From NCBI GenBank assembly GCA_964454005.1, contig CAYVQE010000002.1, positions 1 to 64,000 of the forward strand: a stretch of DNA of 64,000 bases, written 5' to 3'. This document shows, piece by piece, positions 25,608 to 37,359 of this stretch (positions are counted from its first letter, which is position 1; every line of letters starts with the position of its first letter). The notes under the pieces are model-generated. The model was not told where the DNA came from. It saw nothing but the letters and a program-made list of their open reading frames with translations, and ran no database searches. The translations under genes were made by a program, and so were the position numbers. Source of the stretch: CAYVQE01 sp964454005 (lineage in GTDB: Bacteria > Myxococcota > B64-G9).

Positions 25608-25635
25608 AATATACGGTCCGAGGGGACGCGGTCAA
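25608..25635 (-). promoter_or_regulatory. Strong sigma-70-like promoter of the tetR-efflux operon
   Basis: On the minus strand TTGACC (25635-25630) and TATATT (25613-25608) are separated by 16 bp; each matches the consensus at 5 of 6 positions. The predicted start near 25601 gives a leader of about 73 nt that contains the iterons. A run of eight T on the plus strand (25638-25645) lies directly upstream and may act as an AT-rich UP-like element. Confidence 0.65.
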
Positions 25636-25664
25636 GGTTTTTTTTAGGCTTCGAACCGGGCCGA

Positions 25665-28600
25665 TCAGCCCGGATCGGGTTCCAGCCGCTCGATGGCGAA
25701 CAGCACCGGCTGGCCGGCCAGGCGCACCGACTTGGCCGACTGGGTATCGAGCTGCTCGTCGGCCAGGTACTCGCGGGCCAGGGTCTCGCCCTGGATGTAA
25801 TCGCCCCACTGCGCGAGCGCCGCGGCGGCCTCGCCGGCGGCGCTGTAGCGCAGCCGGATGCGGTCCTCGATGGCCAGGCCCTGCTGCTTGCGCAGGTTCT
25901 GCACCTGGCGCACGAAGTCGCGGGCGGCGCCCTCGCGCTCCAGCGCGGCATCCAGGCGCACGTCCAGGCCGACGAAGGTGCCGCCGTCGACCGCCACCGC
26001 CAGGCCCTCCGGGCCCTGGTGATCGAAGTACAGATCGCCCGGCTGCAGTTCGACCGCGCCGCCGGCGATGGTGAGATTCACCGGCTCGCCGCCGGCCAGC
26101 GCCGCTTCCAGCGCGGCCGCGTCCCGATCGGTCTGCTCGGCCAGGGCGGACTGCAGCGCCTTGAGCTGCTTGCCCAAGCGCGGCCCGAGCTGTTTGCGGT
26201 TGGGCTTGCAGCTGGTGGTCACCGGCGGGGCGCCTTCCAGGATCTCGATGCGCTTGACGTTGAGCTCCTCGGCCAGCACGGCCCGCAGGTCCTCGCGCTC
26301 GAGCACTTCGCGCTCGGCCGCGTCGGCCGGACGTACCGTGAGCCGCGCCAGGGGCTGGCGCACCTTGAGGTTTTCCTTGTTGCGCAGGCCCAGGCCCAGG
26401 TTCTTGATGCGGATCAGCGCGCCCACCCGCCGCTCCAGGTCCTCGTCGATGCAGGCCTCGTCGAGCTGCGGGTAGTCGAGCAGGTGGACGCTGAGCGGGG
26501 CGTCGGACACGGCGGCGCGCACCATGTTCTGGTAGATCTCTTCGCACAGGAAAGGCAGCACCGGCGCCAGCAAGCGGGTGCAGGTGTGCAGCACCTCGTA
26601 CAGGGTGGCGTAGGCGGCCTGCTTGTCCCGGTCGGAGCCGCTCTTCCAGAAGCGCCGCCGCGAGCGGCGCAGGTACCAGTTGGACAGGTCCTCCTCGACG
26701 AAGTGCTCCCAGCGGGCCATCAGGGCGTGGAGCTGGTAGTTCTCGAAGCAGTGGCGCGCATGGCCGACGAGCTGCTGCAGCCGCGACAGGATCCAGCGGT
26801 CCAGCCGGGTGCGTTCGTCCAAAGCCACCTGGTACTGGCCCGGCCGCACCCCGTCGACCTCGGCGTACTGGATGTAGAAGGAGTAGCAGTTCCAGAAGGT
26901 CAGCAGCTTGCGCCGGATCTCCTCGTCCAGGTGCCGCTTGCCGCGCTGCTCGCGGCGGCGGTGGATGTCGGGGAAATTCAGGTTGTGCACCGGGTTCTGC
27001 GAGGCGAAGAGGTAGCGCATGATCTCGGCGCCGATGGTGGCGGCCGCCTCGTTGAACTCGATGGCGTTGCCCAGGCTCTTGTGCATCTCCTGGCCGTACT
27101 CGTCGCGCACCAGGGCATGGCCCAGCAGGGTGCAAAAAGGCGCCCGATCTTCGAGCATGGTGCTCATGGCCAGCAGGGCGTAGAACCAGTTGCGGAACTG
27201 GCCCGGGAAGCACTCCAGCACCAGATCGGCCGGGAACCACTGTTCCCAGTAGGCGCGGTCTTGGTTGTAGCCCAAGGTCGAGTAGGGCACGATGCCGGCG
27301 TCCAGCCAGGGGTTGCCCACGTCGACCACCCGCCGGGCGCGGCCGCCGCAGGCCGGGCATTCGATCTCCACCTGATCGATCCAGGGCCGGTGCGGGCTGT
27401 GGCCGTCGAAGTCATCCCAGCCGGCCACCGCCCGCTGCTCCAGCTCTTCGCGCGAGCCGATGACGTCGAAGTGCTCGCACTGCTGGCAGACCCAGATGGG
27501 CAGGGCCAGGCCCCAGTAGCGTTTCTTGGAGATCATCCAGTCGCGCATGTTGCGCAGCCAGTCCAGCTCGCGCTCCTTGCCGAACTCCGGGATCCAGCGG
27601 ATGTCCTCGACCACCCGGGCGATCTCGTCGCGCCAGGACATGTCGATGAACCACTCGTCGACCAGCCGGAACAGCACCGGCGTCTTGCAGCGCCAGCAGT
27701 GCGGATAGGCGTGGGGGTAGTCCTCGCGGGCCACCAGCAGGCCGCGCTGTTTCAGATCGTCGATGATGGGCTTGGCCATCTCGGAGGCGTTCTGGCCGCT
27801 CAGCCAGTCGAAGCCCTCGATGTAGCAGCCGCGCTCGTCCAGCGGGGCGATGGCCACCAGGCCCAGCTGCCGGCCCAGCTCGTAGTCCTCCTTGCCGCAG
27901 CCGGGCGCGATGTGCACGATGCCGGTGCCCTCGCTGCCGGTGACCATGTCCCAGGCGATCACCCGATGACCGGTGGCGGCGCTGCGGTCGACCAGCGCCT
28001 CGTCGGCGAAGGGGTGGCCGCCGGCGGCGGTCTGGGCCGGTAGCTGATCGAAGGGGCCGTCGTAGCCCAACCCCACCAGCTGCTCGCCCTCGACCGAATC
28101 GAGCACCTCCACCGGGCCGGCCGCGGCCACCAGGTCGGGCAGGCTGCGCAGGCCGGTGCGCCGGCCCTCGGAGTCGCGGCTGCGGTCGTTCTCCCAGTTC
28201 TCGGCGCCGACGTAGTAGGTCCAGTCGCCCTGCCGGACGCGGTAGTAGACCCTCGCAGGATGCACCGCCGCGGCCACATTGGAGGTCAGCGTCCAGGGGG
28301 TGGTGGTCCAGACCAGCAGCGCCTCGCGTTCGCGCTCGCGCAGCGCGAAGCGCACCACCACCGAGGGATCGCGCACCTGCAGGTAGCCCTCGTGCATCTC
28401 CATCTGGCTCAGCCCCACAGCGCAGCGCGGGCACCAGGGCATGACGTCGAAGCCCTTGTACAGCAAGCCCCGCTGGTGGCACTTCTTCAAAAAAGACCAG
28501 ATGGTGTAGTTGTTCTCGGGGCTCATGGTGTAGTACGAGTCGTCCCAGTCCATCCAGTAGCCCAGCCGGATGGACTGCTCGGTCTGGATGGCCGAGTACT

Positions 28601-28976
28601 TCTCGACCCGCTGCTTGCACTTGTCCACGAAGCGATCGATGCCGTAGGCGACGATGTCGTCCTTGGACGAAAAGCCCAGCTCCTTCTCCACCTCCACCTC
28701 GACCCACAGTCCCTGGCAATCGAAGCCGTTCTGGTAGCGTTGCTGCTGGCCGCACATGGCGTGGTAGCGCTGGAACATGTCCTTGAGGCTGCGGCCCCAG
28801 GCGTGGTGGACACCCATGGGGTTGTTGGCCGTAATGGGGCCATCGAGAAAAGACCAGCGCGGTCCGCCGGCGTTCTTGCGCCGCAACGCGTCGAAGGCCT
28901 GGGTCTCGTCCCAGAAAGCCAGCAGGCGCTGTTCCATCTCGGGGAAATCGGGGATCCGTTCGACCTTGCGATACAT
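25665..28976 (-). CDS. ileS: Isoleucyl-tRNA synthetase, variant-signature form
   Basis: The 1103-residue class I synthetase should charge tRNA-Ile with isoleucine. In order it shows an HIGH-type motif written HHAWG (57-61, after GPITANNPMGV), then NGFDCQGLWVEVEVEKELG. The zinc-type segment WCPRCAVGLSQMEM follows. The editing region comes next (WTTTPWTLTSNVAAAVHP), and a second WRCKTPV Cys motif. A KMSKS-type motif is written MHKSLGN (631-637). The anticodon-binding and long C-terminal region extends to the end. The departures in both ATP-binding signatures seem to define a known but less common clade rather than a broken gene. RBS GAGGTGA precedes the ATG. It is the third gene after DHH and truC. 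Confidence 0.85.
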   Translation of the reverse strand: MYRKVERIPDFPEMEQRLLAFWDETQAFDALRRKNAGGPRWSFLDGPITANNPMGVHHAWGRSLKDMFQRYHAMCGQQQRYQNGFDCQGLWVEVEVEKELGFSSKDDIVAYGIDRFVDKCKQRVEKYSAIQTEQSIRLGYWMDWDDSYYTMSPENNYTIWSFLKKCHQRGLLYKGFDVMPWCPRCAVGLSQMEMHEGYLQVRDPSVVVRFALREREREALLVWTTTPWTLTSNVAAAVHPARVYYRVRQGDWTYYVGAENWENDRSRDSEGRRTGLRSLPDLVAAAGPVEVLDSVEGEQLVGLGYDGPFDQLPAQTAAGGHPFADEALVDRSAATGHRVIAWDMVTGSEGTGIVHIAPGCGKEDYELGRQLGLVAIAPLDERGCYIEGFDWLSGQNASEMAKPIIDDLKQRGLLVAREDYPHAYPHCWRCKTPVLFRLVDEWFIDMSWRDEIARVVEDIRWIPEFGKERELDWLRNMRDWMISKKRYWGLALPIWVCQQCEHFDVIGSREELEQRAVAGWDDFDGHSPHRPWIDQVEIECPACGGRARRVVDVGNPWLDAGIVPYSTLGYNQDRAYWEQWFPADLVLECFPGQFRNWFYALLAMSTMLEDRAPFCTLLGHALVRDEYGQEMHKSLGNAIEFNEAAATIGAEIMRYLFASQNPVHNLNFPDIHRRREQRGKRHLDEEIRRKLLTFWNCYSFYIQYAEVDGVRPGQYQVALDERTRLDRWILSRLQQLVGHARHCFENYQLHALMARWEHFVEEDLSNWYLRRSRRRFWKSGSDRDKQAAYATLYEVLHTCTRLLAPVLPFLCEEIYQNMVRAAVSDAPLSVHLLDYPQLDEACIDEDLERRVGALIRIKNLGLGLRNKENLKVRQPLARLTVRPADAAEREVLEREDLRAVLAEELNVKRIEILEGAPPVTTSCKPNRKQLGPRLGKQLKALQSALAEQTDRDAAALEAALAGGEPVNLTIAGGAVELQPGDLYFDHQGPEGLAVAVDGGTFVGLDVRLDAALEREGAARDFVRQVQNLRKQQGLAIEDRIRLRYSAAGEAAAALAQWGDYIQGETLAREYLADEQLDTQSAKSVRLAGQPVLFAIERLEPDPG

Positions 28977-29081
28977 CGAGTCACCTCGAAGCGGTGCGGG
29001 TTCAACCGACCTGCCGGACGGGTTGTTTCGCAGCCTGTCCGGTTACCACAGAGCGCCGCGGCGATCCACTGGATCGGTGGT

Positions 29082-29771
29082 CTACAGGCAATCGAGTTGC
29101 TTGGAATCGATCCCGGGCAACAAGCCGACGAAGGCGCGCAGATCGTCGGCCAGCGGGTCGAAAAGCTCCAGCGCGGCGCCGTGGTCCGGGTGGGCCAGCC
29201 GCAGCCGATGGGCGTGCAGGCACAGCCGCGGCAGGCCGTAACGGGCGCGGAAGGGCCGGTTGATGCGGCCCTTGCCGTAGGTGGTGTCGCCCAGGATGAA
29301 GTGGCCGGCGCGGGCCAGGTGGCGCCGGATCTGGTGCCGCCGGCCGGAGCGCAGCCGGGCACGCAGCAGCGTCAGCGGGCTCTCTTCGCTGCCCTCGATG
29401 ACCCGCACCCGCCGAAAAGAGGTGCGCGCCGGCTGCTTGCGGCCGGTCTCGCGGTTGGTCAGCGGCCGGTCGATCTCGAAGCGCCCGGGCGCCCGGCCGA
29501 CCGCCAAACACAGGTACTCCTTGATGGTGCCCGGCGCGGCCAGCGCCGCTTGTAGGGCGCGGGCGGCATCGCTGCTGCGACCGAAGACCACCACCCCGGA
29601 GCAGGCCCGATCCAGCCGGTGGACCGGGTAGAGCCAGTCGCCGCCGAGCTGATCGCGCACGAGCTGCAGCAAAAACGAGCGGTCGCGGGCCTCGCGGCTG
29701 CGGTGGACCAGCAGCCCGGCCGGCTTGGCCACCGCCACCAGCCAGTCGTCGCGATACAGGATCGGGATCAC
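29082..29771 (-). CDS. truC: RluA-family pseudouridine synthase, TruC-like
   Basis: The 229-residue enzyme should isomerise uridine in tRNA (TruC modifies U65) or rRNA. ILYRDDWLVAVAKPAGLLVH opens the fold. HRLDRACSGVVVF holds the catalytic Asp. RSGRRHQIRRHLARAGHFILGD is the conserved C-terminal motif, and LCLHAHRLRL follows. The segment REARDRSFLLQLVRDQLG after LVH favours the TruC branch over RluA/RluC. No S4 domain is present. It begins with GTG, and GTGA overlaps the stop of the upstream DHH gene, indicating translational coupling. Exact target uridine is not proven. Confidence 0.82.
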   Translation of the reverse strand: MIPILYRDDWLVAVAKPAGLLVHRSREARDRSFLLQLVRDQLGGDWLYPVHRLDRACSGVVVFGRSSDAARALQAALAAPGTIKEYLCLAVGRAPGRFEIDRPLTNRETGRKQPARTSFRRVRVIEGSEESPLTLLRARLRSGRRHQIRRHLARAGHFILGDTTYGKGRINRPFRARYGLPRLCLHAHRLRLAHPDHGAALELFDPLADDLRAFVGLLPGIDSKQLDCL

Positions 29772-30829
29772 GTTTCCCCGGGCACGCAGGCCTGCTCCGG
29801 CGGCGGCGCCTCCTTGCCCAGCAGCGGGTGCAGCCGCTCGGGTTGGCGGCGGCGCAGCTGCGACAGGAAGCGCTCGCTGATGCGGGTGGCCTGCTCGGCG
29901 TAGTCCTTGCCGTCATCCAGCGGGATCACCCCCCCGGCGATCATGCCGTGGCCGCCGCCCTGGCCGGCGCGGCCCAGCATGCGCCGCATCACCCGCTCGG
30001 CGCGGGCCTGGGGCAGGGTCGAGCGCAGCGACAGCACCATCTGGCCGCCGTGGCGGCCGCTGACCAGGCACCAGGTGATGCGCTCCATGGCGGCCAGGAA
30101 GTCGGCCACCTCGGCCACCACCTCGGCCTCGTCCACGGCGCCGATGTGGCAGATGCAGGTGTTGCGCGAGATCATGACCTGGCGCATGGCCCGGGCGATG
30201 GTCTTGTAGTACTCGCGGGTGCGCGGCGGGTGGCGGATGCGGCCCAGCACCGCCACCCGCGCCAGCGAGATGACCCGCTGGTAGGCCTCGCGGTCGGCCC
30301 GGCTGGCCTCGCGGCCCAGATCCTGGGTCTCGGAGATGATGGCGTAGGCCACCGCGGTGGCCAGATCCGGCGTCAGCTCCAGCCCGCAGTCGAGGAAGTA
30401 AGCCAGCACCAGGCTGGCCGAGCAACCGCTATCGGGCCGGATGTCGGTGAACTCGGCCGCGGTGGTCTTGCGCCGCGGGTGGTGGTCGATGACCACCTGG
30501 CAGCGCTGGTGCCGGTGGGGAAAGGAGTTGTTGCCGGTGCCGGGCTGGGTGTCGATCAAGGCGTAGCGATCGGAGTGCAAGAAACGCAGCCGCGGTCGGC
30601 GATCCAGCCGCCGCAGCGGGATCTTGAGATGGCGCACCAGGGCCCGGTTCTCGGCCCGGCCCAGCCGGCCGCCGTGGACGATCTCGGTATGCAGCCCGGC
30701 CGCCTCGCCGATATGAGCCATTAGCCAGCCGCCGGCGATGGCGTCCGGATCCGGGTTGTCGTGCAGGAATACGACGAGGCGCTTGCCGCCGGCGATGGCC
30801 TCGCGCAGAGCCTGGCATTGGCTGTCCAT
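29768..30829 (-). CDS. DHH-family phosphoesterase
   Basis: The 353-residue protein carries the DHH superfamily motifs. LHDNPDPDAIAGG (residues 22-34) gives the first metal-binding Asp residues, and VVIDHHPRR holds the name-giving Asp-His-His. A C-terminal DHHA1-like segment contains GGGHGMIAGGVIP. The family includes nano-RNases and pAp or cyclic-dinucleotide phosphodiesterases (NrnA type), but the substrate is not decided here. There is no membrane segment. The ATG at 30829 has GGGGAGG 5 nt upstream, so longer versions are unlikely. It is divergent from the kinase gene at 30960 (130-bp gap) and overlaps truC by 4 nt. Confidence 0.83.
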   Translation of the reverse strand: MDSQCQALREAIAGGKRLVVFLHDNPDPDAIAGGWLMAHIGEAAGLHTEIVHGGRLGRAENRALVRHLKIPLRRLDRRPRLRFLHSDRYALIDTQPGTGNNSFPHRHQRCQVVIDHHPRRKTTAAEFTDIRPDSGCSASLVLAYFLDCGLELTPDLATAVAYAIISETQDLGREASRADREAYQRVISLARVAVLGRIRHPPRTREYYKTIARAMRQVMISRNTCICHIGAVDEAEVVAEVADFLAAMERITWCLVSGRHGGQMVLSLRSTLPQARAERVMRRMLGRAGQGGGHGMIAGGVIPLDDGKDYAEQATRISERFLSQLRRRQPERLHPLLGKEAPPPEQACVPGET

Positions 30830-30959
30830 GCGGCCTCCCCTGGCCCCGGTTGTACCCTTTCGGGCCGGGTGGCTGCAAACCCGAATCCGGCCGGCCACCG
30901 GCGGCCTCAAGTCCCGCCGGCGGCGGCCGATTCCATTGCCGGAAGGGTGGGTTTGCGCC

Positions 30960-34928
<3,969 letters not shown>

Positions 34929-35002
34929 TCCCGGGCCCCGCGCGCGGGTCTGCGACCACCCACCCGGTCGCCCCGACCCGCAGCAGCAGCCCGAGATCCC
35001 GC

Positions 35003-35059
35003 CTGTTTTCCGGATCGGCGTCCCGCTCGGCAAGGTGTCAGCCACCTTCCCGAAAACAG
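35003..35059. promoter_or_regulatory. Nested inverted repeats upstream of the ADYC gene
   Basis: CTGTTTTC (35003-35010) pairs with GAAAACAG (35052-35059). Inside lies a tight 6-bp stem, AAGGTG (35032-35037) with CACCTT (35043-35048). An unusually AT-rich stretch (35060-35090, with TATAGAAT) follows. It could be an operator, a structured leader or a terminator-like element of the upstream kinase gene; no T-tract supports the last option. The rest of the 264-bp gap shows nothing else. Confidence 0.45.
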
Positions 35060-35192
35060 ACAACAGATTGAAAAATATAGAATAAGGTCATTTCTGGCCT
35101 CGGCGGCCCGGTCTCTCGCCCCGGCCCGACCTAACCTGGCACCTTCATTGCAGAAAAATCTTCCCGAACCAGGTACCGCGAGGAGGTGCCCC

Positions 35193-36167
35193 ATGGAATC
35201 GAAGCGCTCGGCGATGATCGGAATGGTCGGACTGCTGGCCGGTGGGCTGCTGGCCGCGGCCCCGGCGGCGGCCGAGGACACCGAGCTGGTGCGCGTCGGC
35301 GGCCCGACGAAGAATCTGATCGGCCGCGATCTGAACGGCGTGCACTGGAACGGCCACCTGCTCGACGGCCGCCAGGTGACCGCGGTCTACCTGGACTCGG
35401 CCGAACTGGACAGCGATAGCCTGAGCCAAGTCGAACTGCGCCGCAGCCGGCTGTGGGGCCGCCGCGTCAACGGCGGCCGCGTTCCGCCACGGCGAATGGT
35501 CGGGGCCACCTTCGAGGCCCTGCTCGACGACGGCAACCTGCTGCGGCTGATGATCGAGCAGGTCGAGCGGGCCGGCGGCGAGGGCGGCCGGCGCCTGCTG
35601 CACTACCGCGTCAGCTACGAGAGCCTGCAGGGCTGGCGGCCGCTGTGCGGCACCGATGCTGACGGTGCCGAACGCTGGGCCATCCCGCTCGACGGCCGCT
35701 GGAACCTGAGCCAGGGAGTGACCGGCGGCGGCGACCACGTGGCCGAGCCGGGGACCTTCACCTTCGCCTGCGAAAACTTCGTGCTGGCCAAGTGCGTCCG
35801 CGCCGGCTACCGGCCCTGGGTGCGGGTGTGGTACTGGCTGCCCGGCGAGGGCTTCCAGGTCAGCACCCTGGCCGATCACCACCAGGCCTGCACCCGCCTG
35901 CTGCGCGCCGACTACTGCGGCGACGGCACCAGCCACACCGACGACGGCATCTGGGTCAACATGTACGACGCTCTCGGCGTGCGCATCGACGTCGACGACT
36001 GGCCTTTCGAGGCCGAATGGACGCCGGACGGGGCCGCCTGCGTGGCCAGCGGCCGGCTGCCGGAGACGCCGCTGCCAGCCTGCGCCGCAGCCTTGGCGAG
36101 CGACGCCTGCGGCGATCCGGACCATTTCGAGCAAGACAGCCTGCTGTTCAGCGAGGTGGCCCCCTGA
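35193..36167 (+). CDS. Secreted ADYC-domain protein
   Basis: The 324-residue protein has a typical signal peptide ending in AAAPAAAE (about residue 27). The C-terminal half contains LLRADYCGDGTSHT followed by IWVNMYD, the defining signature of the ADYC domain, common in Myxococcota exported proteins of unknown function. Several cysteines (CGTD, CENF, CVRAGYRPW) probably form disulfides. AGGAGG is 6 nt upstream of the ATG at 35193; an in-frame start at 35148 would spoil the signal peptide. A small zinc protein gene follows 43 bp later. The biological role is unknown. Confidence 0.78.
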   Translation: MESKRSAMIGMVGLLAGGLLAAAPAAAEDTELVRVGGPTKNLIGRDLNGVHWNGHLLDGRQVTAVYLDSAELDSDSLSQVELRRSRLWGRRVNGGRVPPRRMVGATFEALLDDGNLLRLMIEQVERAGGEGGRRLLHYRVSYESLQGWRPLCGTDADGAERWAIPLDGRWNLSQGVTGGGDHVAEPGTFTFACENFVLAKCVRAGYRPWVRVWYWLPGEGFQVSTLADHHQACTRLLRADYCGDGTSHTDDGIWVNMYDALGVRIDVDDWPFEAEWTPDGAACVASGRLPETPLPACAAALASDACGDPDHFEQDSLLFSEVAP

Positions 36168-36210
36168 GGCCCGCGCCGCGCGTGGCGGAACAAAGCGCCA
36201 GGAGGCGGTG

Positions 36211-36702
36211 ATGAATGCGCGCGAGCCCCAAAACGAACGAGCCGGCAGCCGCCGCATCGACCAGCAGCTGAGCGAAGACGAGTTGCGCGCACTCTACACC
36301 GGGCTCGAGACCCTAACAGCCGATGCCTTCCCCAAGACCTGCCCCTGCTGCGGGCGCACCTTTGCCACAGCCGAGGATTTCCTGTACCGCGAGACCTCCT
36401 GCGTACCGCTGAAAAGCGGCTTGCGAGCCGCCAACGGTGCGCAGCAGCAGCCGGTGGTCGAGCTGTTTCGCAACTGTCCCTGCGGCTCGACCCTGCTGGC
36501 CACCTTCCGCGAGCGCCGCGACCGGTCGCCGGCCGGCCGCCGCCGCCGCGCCCGCTTCGGCCGCCTGCTGGCCATCCTGGAGCGCGCCGGCATCGACCGC
36601 GACAGCGCCCGTCGCGAGCTGCTGGCCCTGCTGCGCGGCGGACGCAGCCCCTACCTGGAACGCCGCGGCATCCGATTCGCCCAGCGCACCCGCACCGGCT
36701 GA
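36211..36702 (+). CDS. Small zinc-ribbon-like hypothetical protein
   Basis: The 163-residue protein has two paired cysteine groups, CPCCG at 44-48 and CPCG at 89-92, which could form a metal site. The C-terminal third is strongly basic (RRDRSPAGRRRRARFG) and then helical (ILERAGIDRDSARRELLALL). It has no signal peptide and is probably cytoplasmic. GGAGG lies 5 nt before the ATG. I recall similar short proteins in other deltaproteobacterial genomes but cannot assign a function. Binding of nucleic acid or a redox role is possible. Confidence 0.6.
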   Translation: MNAREPQNERAGSRRIDQQLSEDELRALYTGLETLTADAFPKTCPCCGRTFATAEDFLYRETSCVPLKSGLRAANGAQQQPVVELFRNCPCGSTLLATFRERRDRSPAGRRRRARFGRLLAILERAGIDRDSARRELLALLRGGRSPYLERRGIRFAQRTRTG

Positions 36703-36837
36703 GACCCGCTCGCGCAGCCATTGTCCCCGGCCGGCGGCCGTGCTACCGTGGCGGCCGCTCGTGGATCGGCTTGATACTGGAGATCCCAGGGGAACTTCGG
36801 TTTGGACGGGGAGAGACACTTGGCCCAGGGCAACCGC

Positions 36838-37317
36838 ATGAGCCGCATGGTCGCGCACGTCAACCGCCTGCCCGGACCGCTGCGGCCGGCGGCGCTGAGC
36901 GCGGTGTTCGGACGCATGGTGCCCTTCGTCGGCACCGCTGGGCTGCGCATCGAGCGCATGGACCCGGAGCGGGTGGTGGTCCGGCTGCGCAACCGGCGCC
37001 GGGTGCAAAACCACATCCATACCCTGCACGCGGCCGCGGTGACCCTGGCGGCCGAGACGGCCTCGGGCTTCGTCTTCGGCCAGAATCTGCCGGACGACAA
37101 GCTGCCGCTGATGAAATCGCTGCAGGTCGACTTTCTCAAACGCAACCGCGGCGGGCTGCGGGTCAGCGCCAGCCTGGGCGAGCTGCAGCGGAGACAGATG
37201 CTCGACGAGCCCAGGGGCTCGGCGGCCGTGCCGGTCGAGGCGGTCGATGATGCCGGCGAGACCACCGTGGCCTGCCGCATGATCTGGGCCTGGGTGCCCA
37301 AGAAGCGCCAGGGCTGA
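36838..37317 (+). CDS. Hotdog-fold DUF4442-like protein
   Basis: The 159-residue product matches the DUF4442 / YiiD-C type of hotdog proteins. The conserved pattern FGRMVPFVGTAGLRIERM is followed by the helix NHIHTLHAAAVTLAAETASG, typical of this group. These are related to acyl-CoA thioesterases, but this subfamily lacks proven activity. The ATG at 36838 has no clear Shine-Dalgarno site. An in-frame TTG at 36820 has GGGGAGAG 6 nt upstream and is a real alternative. The HemW-like gene starts 43 bp downstream. Confidence 0.72.
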   Translation: MSRMVAHVNRLPGPLRPAALSAVFGRMVPFVGTAGLRIERMDPERVVVRLRNRRRVQNHIHTLHAAAVTLAAETASGFVFGQNLPDDKLPLMKSLQVDFLKRNRGGLRVSASLGELQRRQMLDEPRGSAAVPVEAVDDAGETTVACRMIWAWVPKKRQG

Positions 37318-37359
37318 GCCCGCTGGGCCGATCGGCCAGCCGAGACGTTCGGAGCTTGT

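Noticed and set aside
25656..25673. Terminator of ileS
   Set aside because: CCGGGC/GCCCGG flanks the stop codon, but the minus strand has no T-tract after it; the A/T run there has the wrong orientation.
26019..28043. Plus-strand open frame of 674 codons opposite ileS
   Set aside because: Composition is that of an antisense shadow and no family motif is present.
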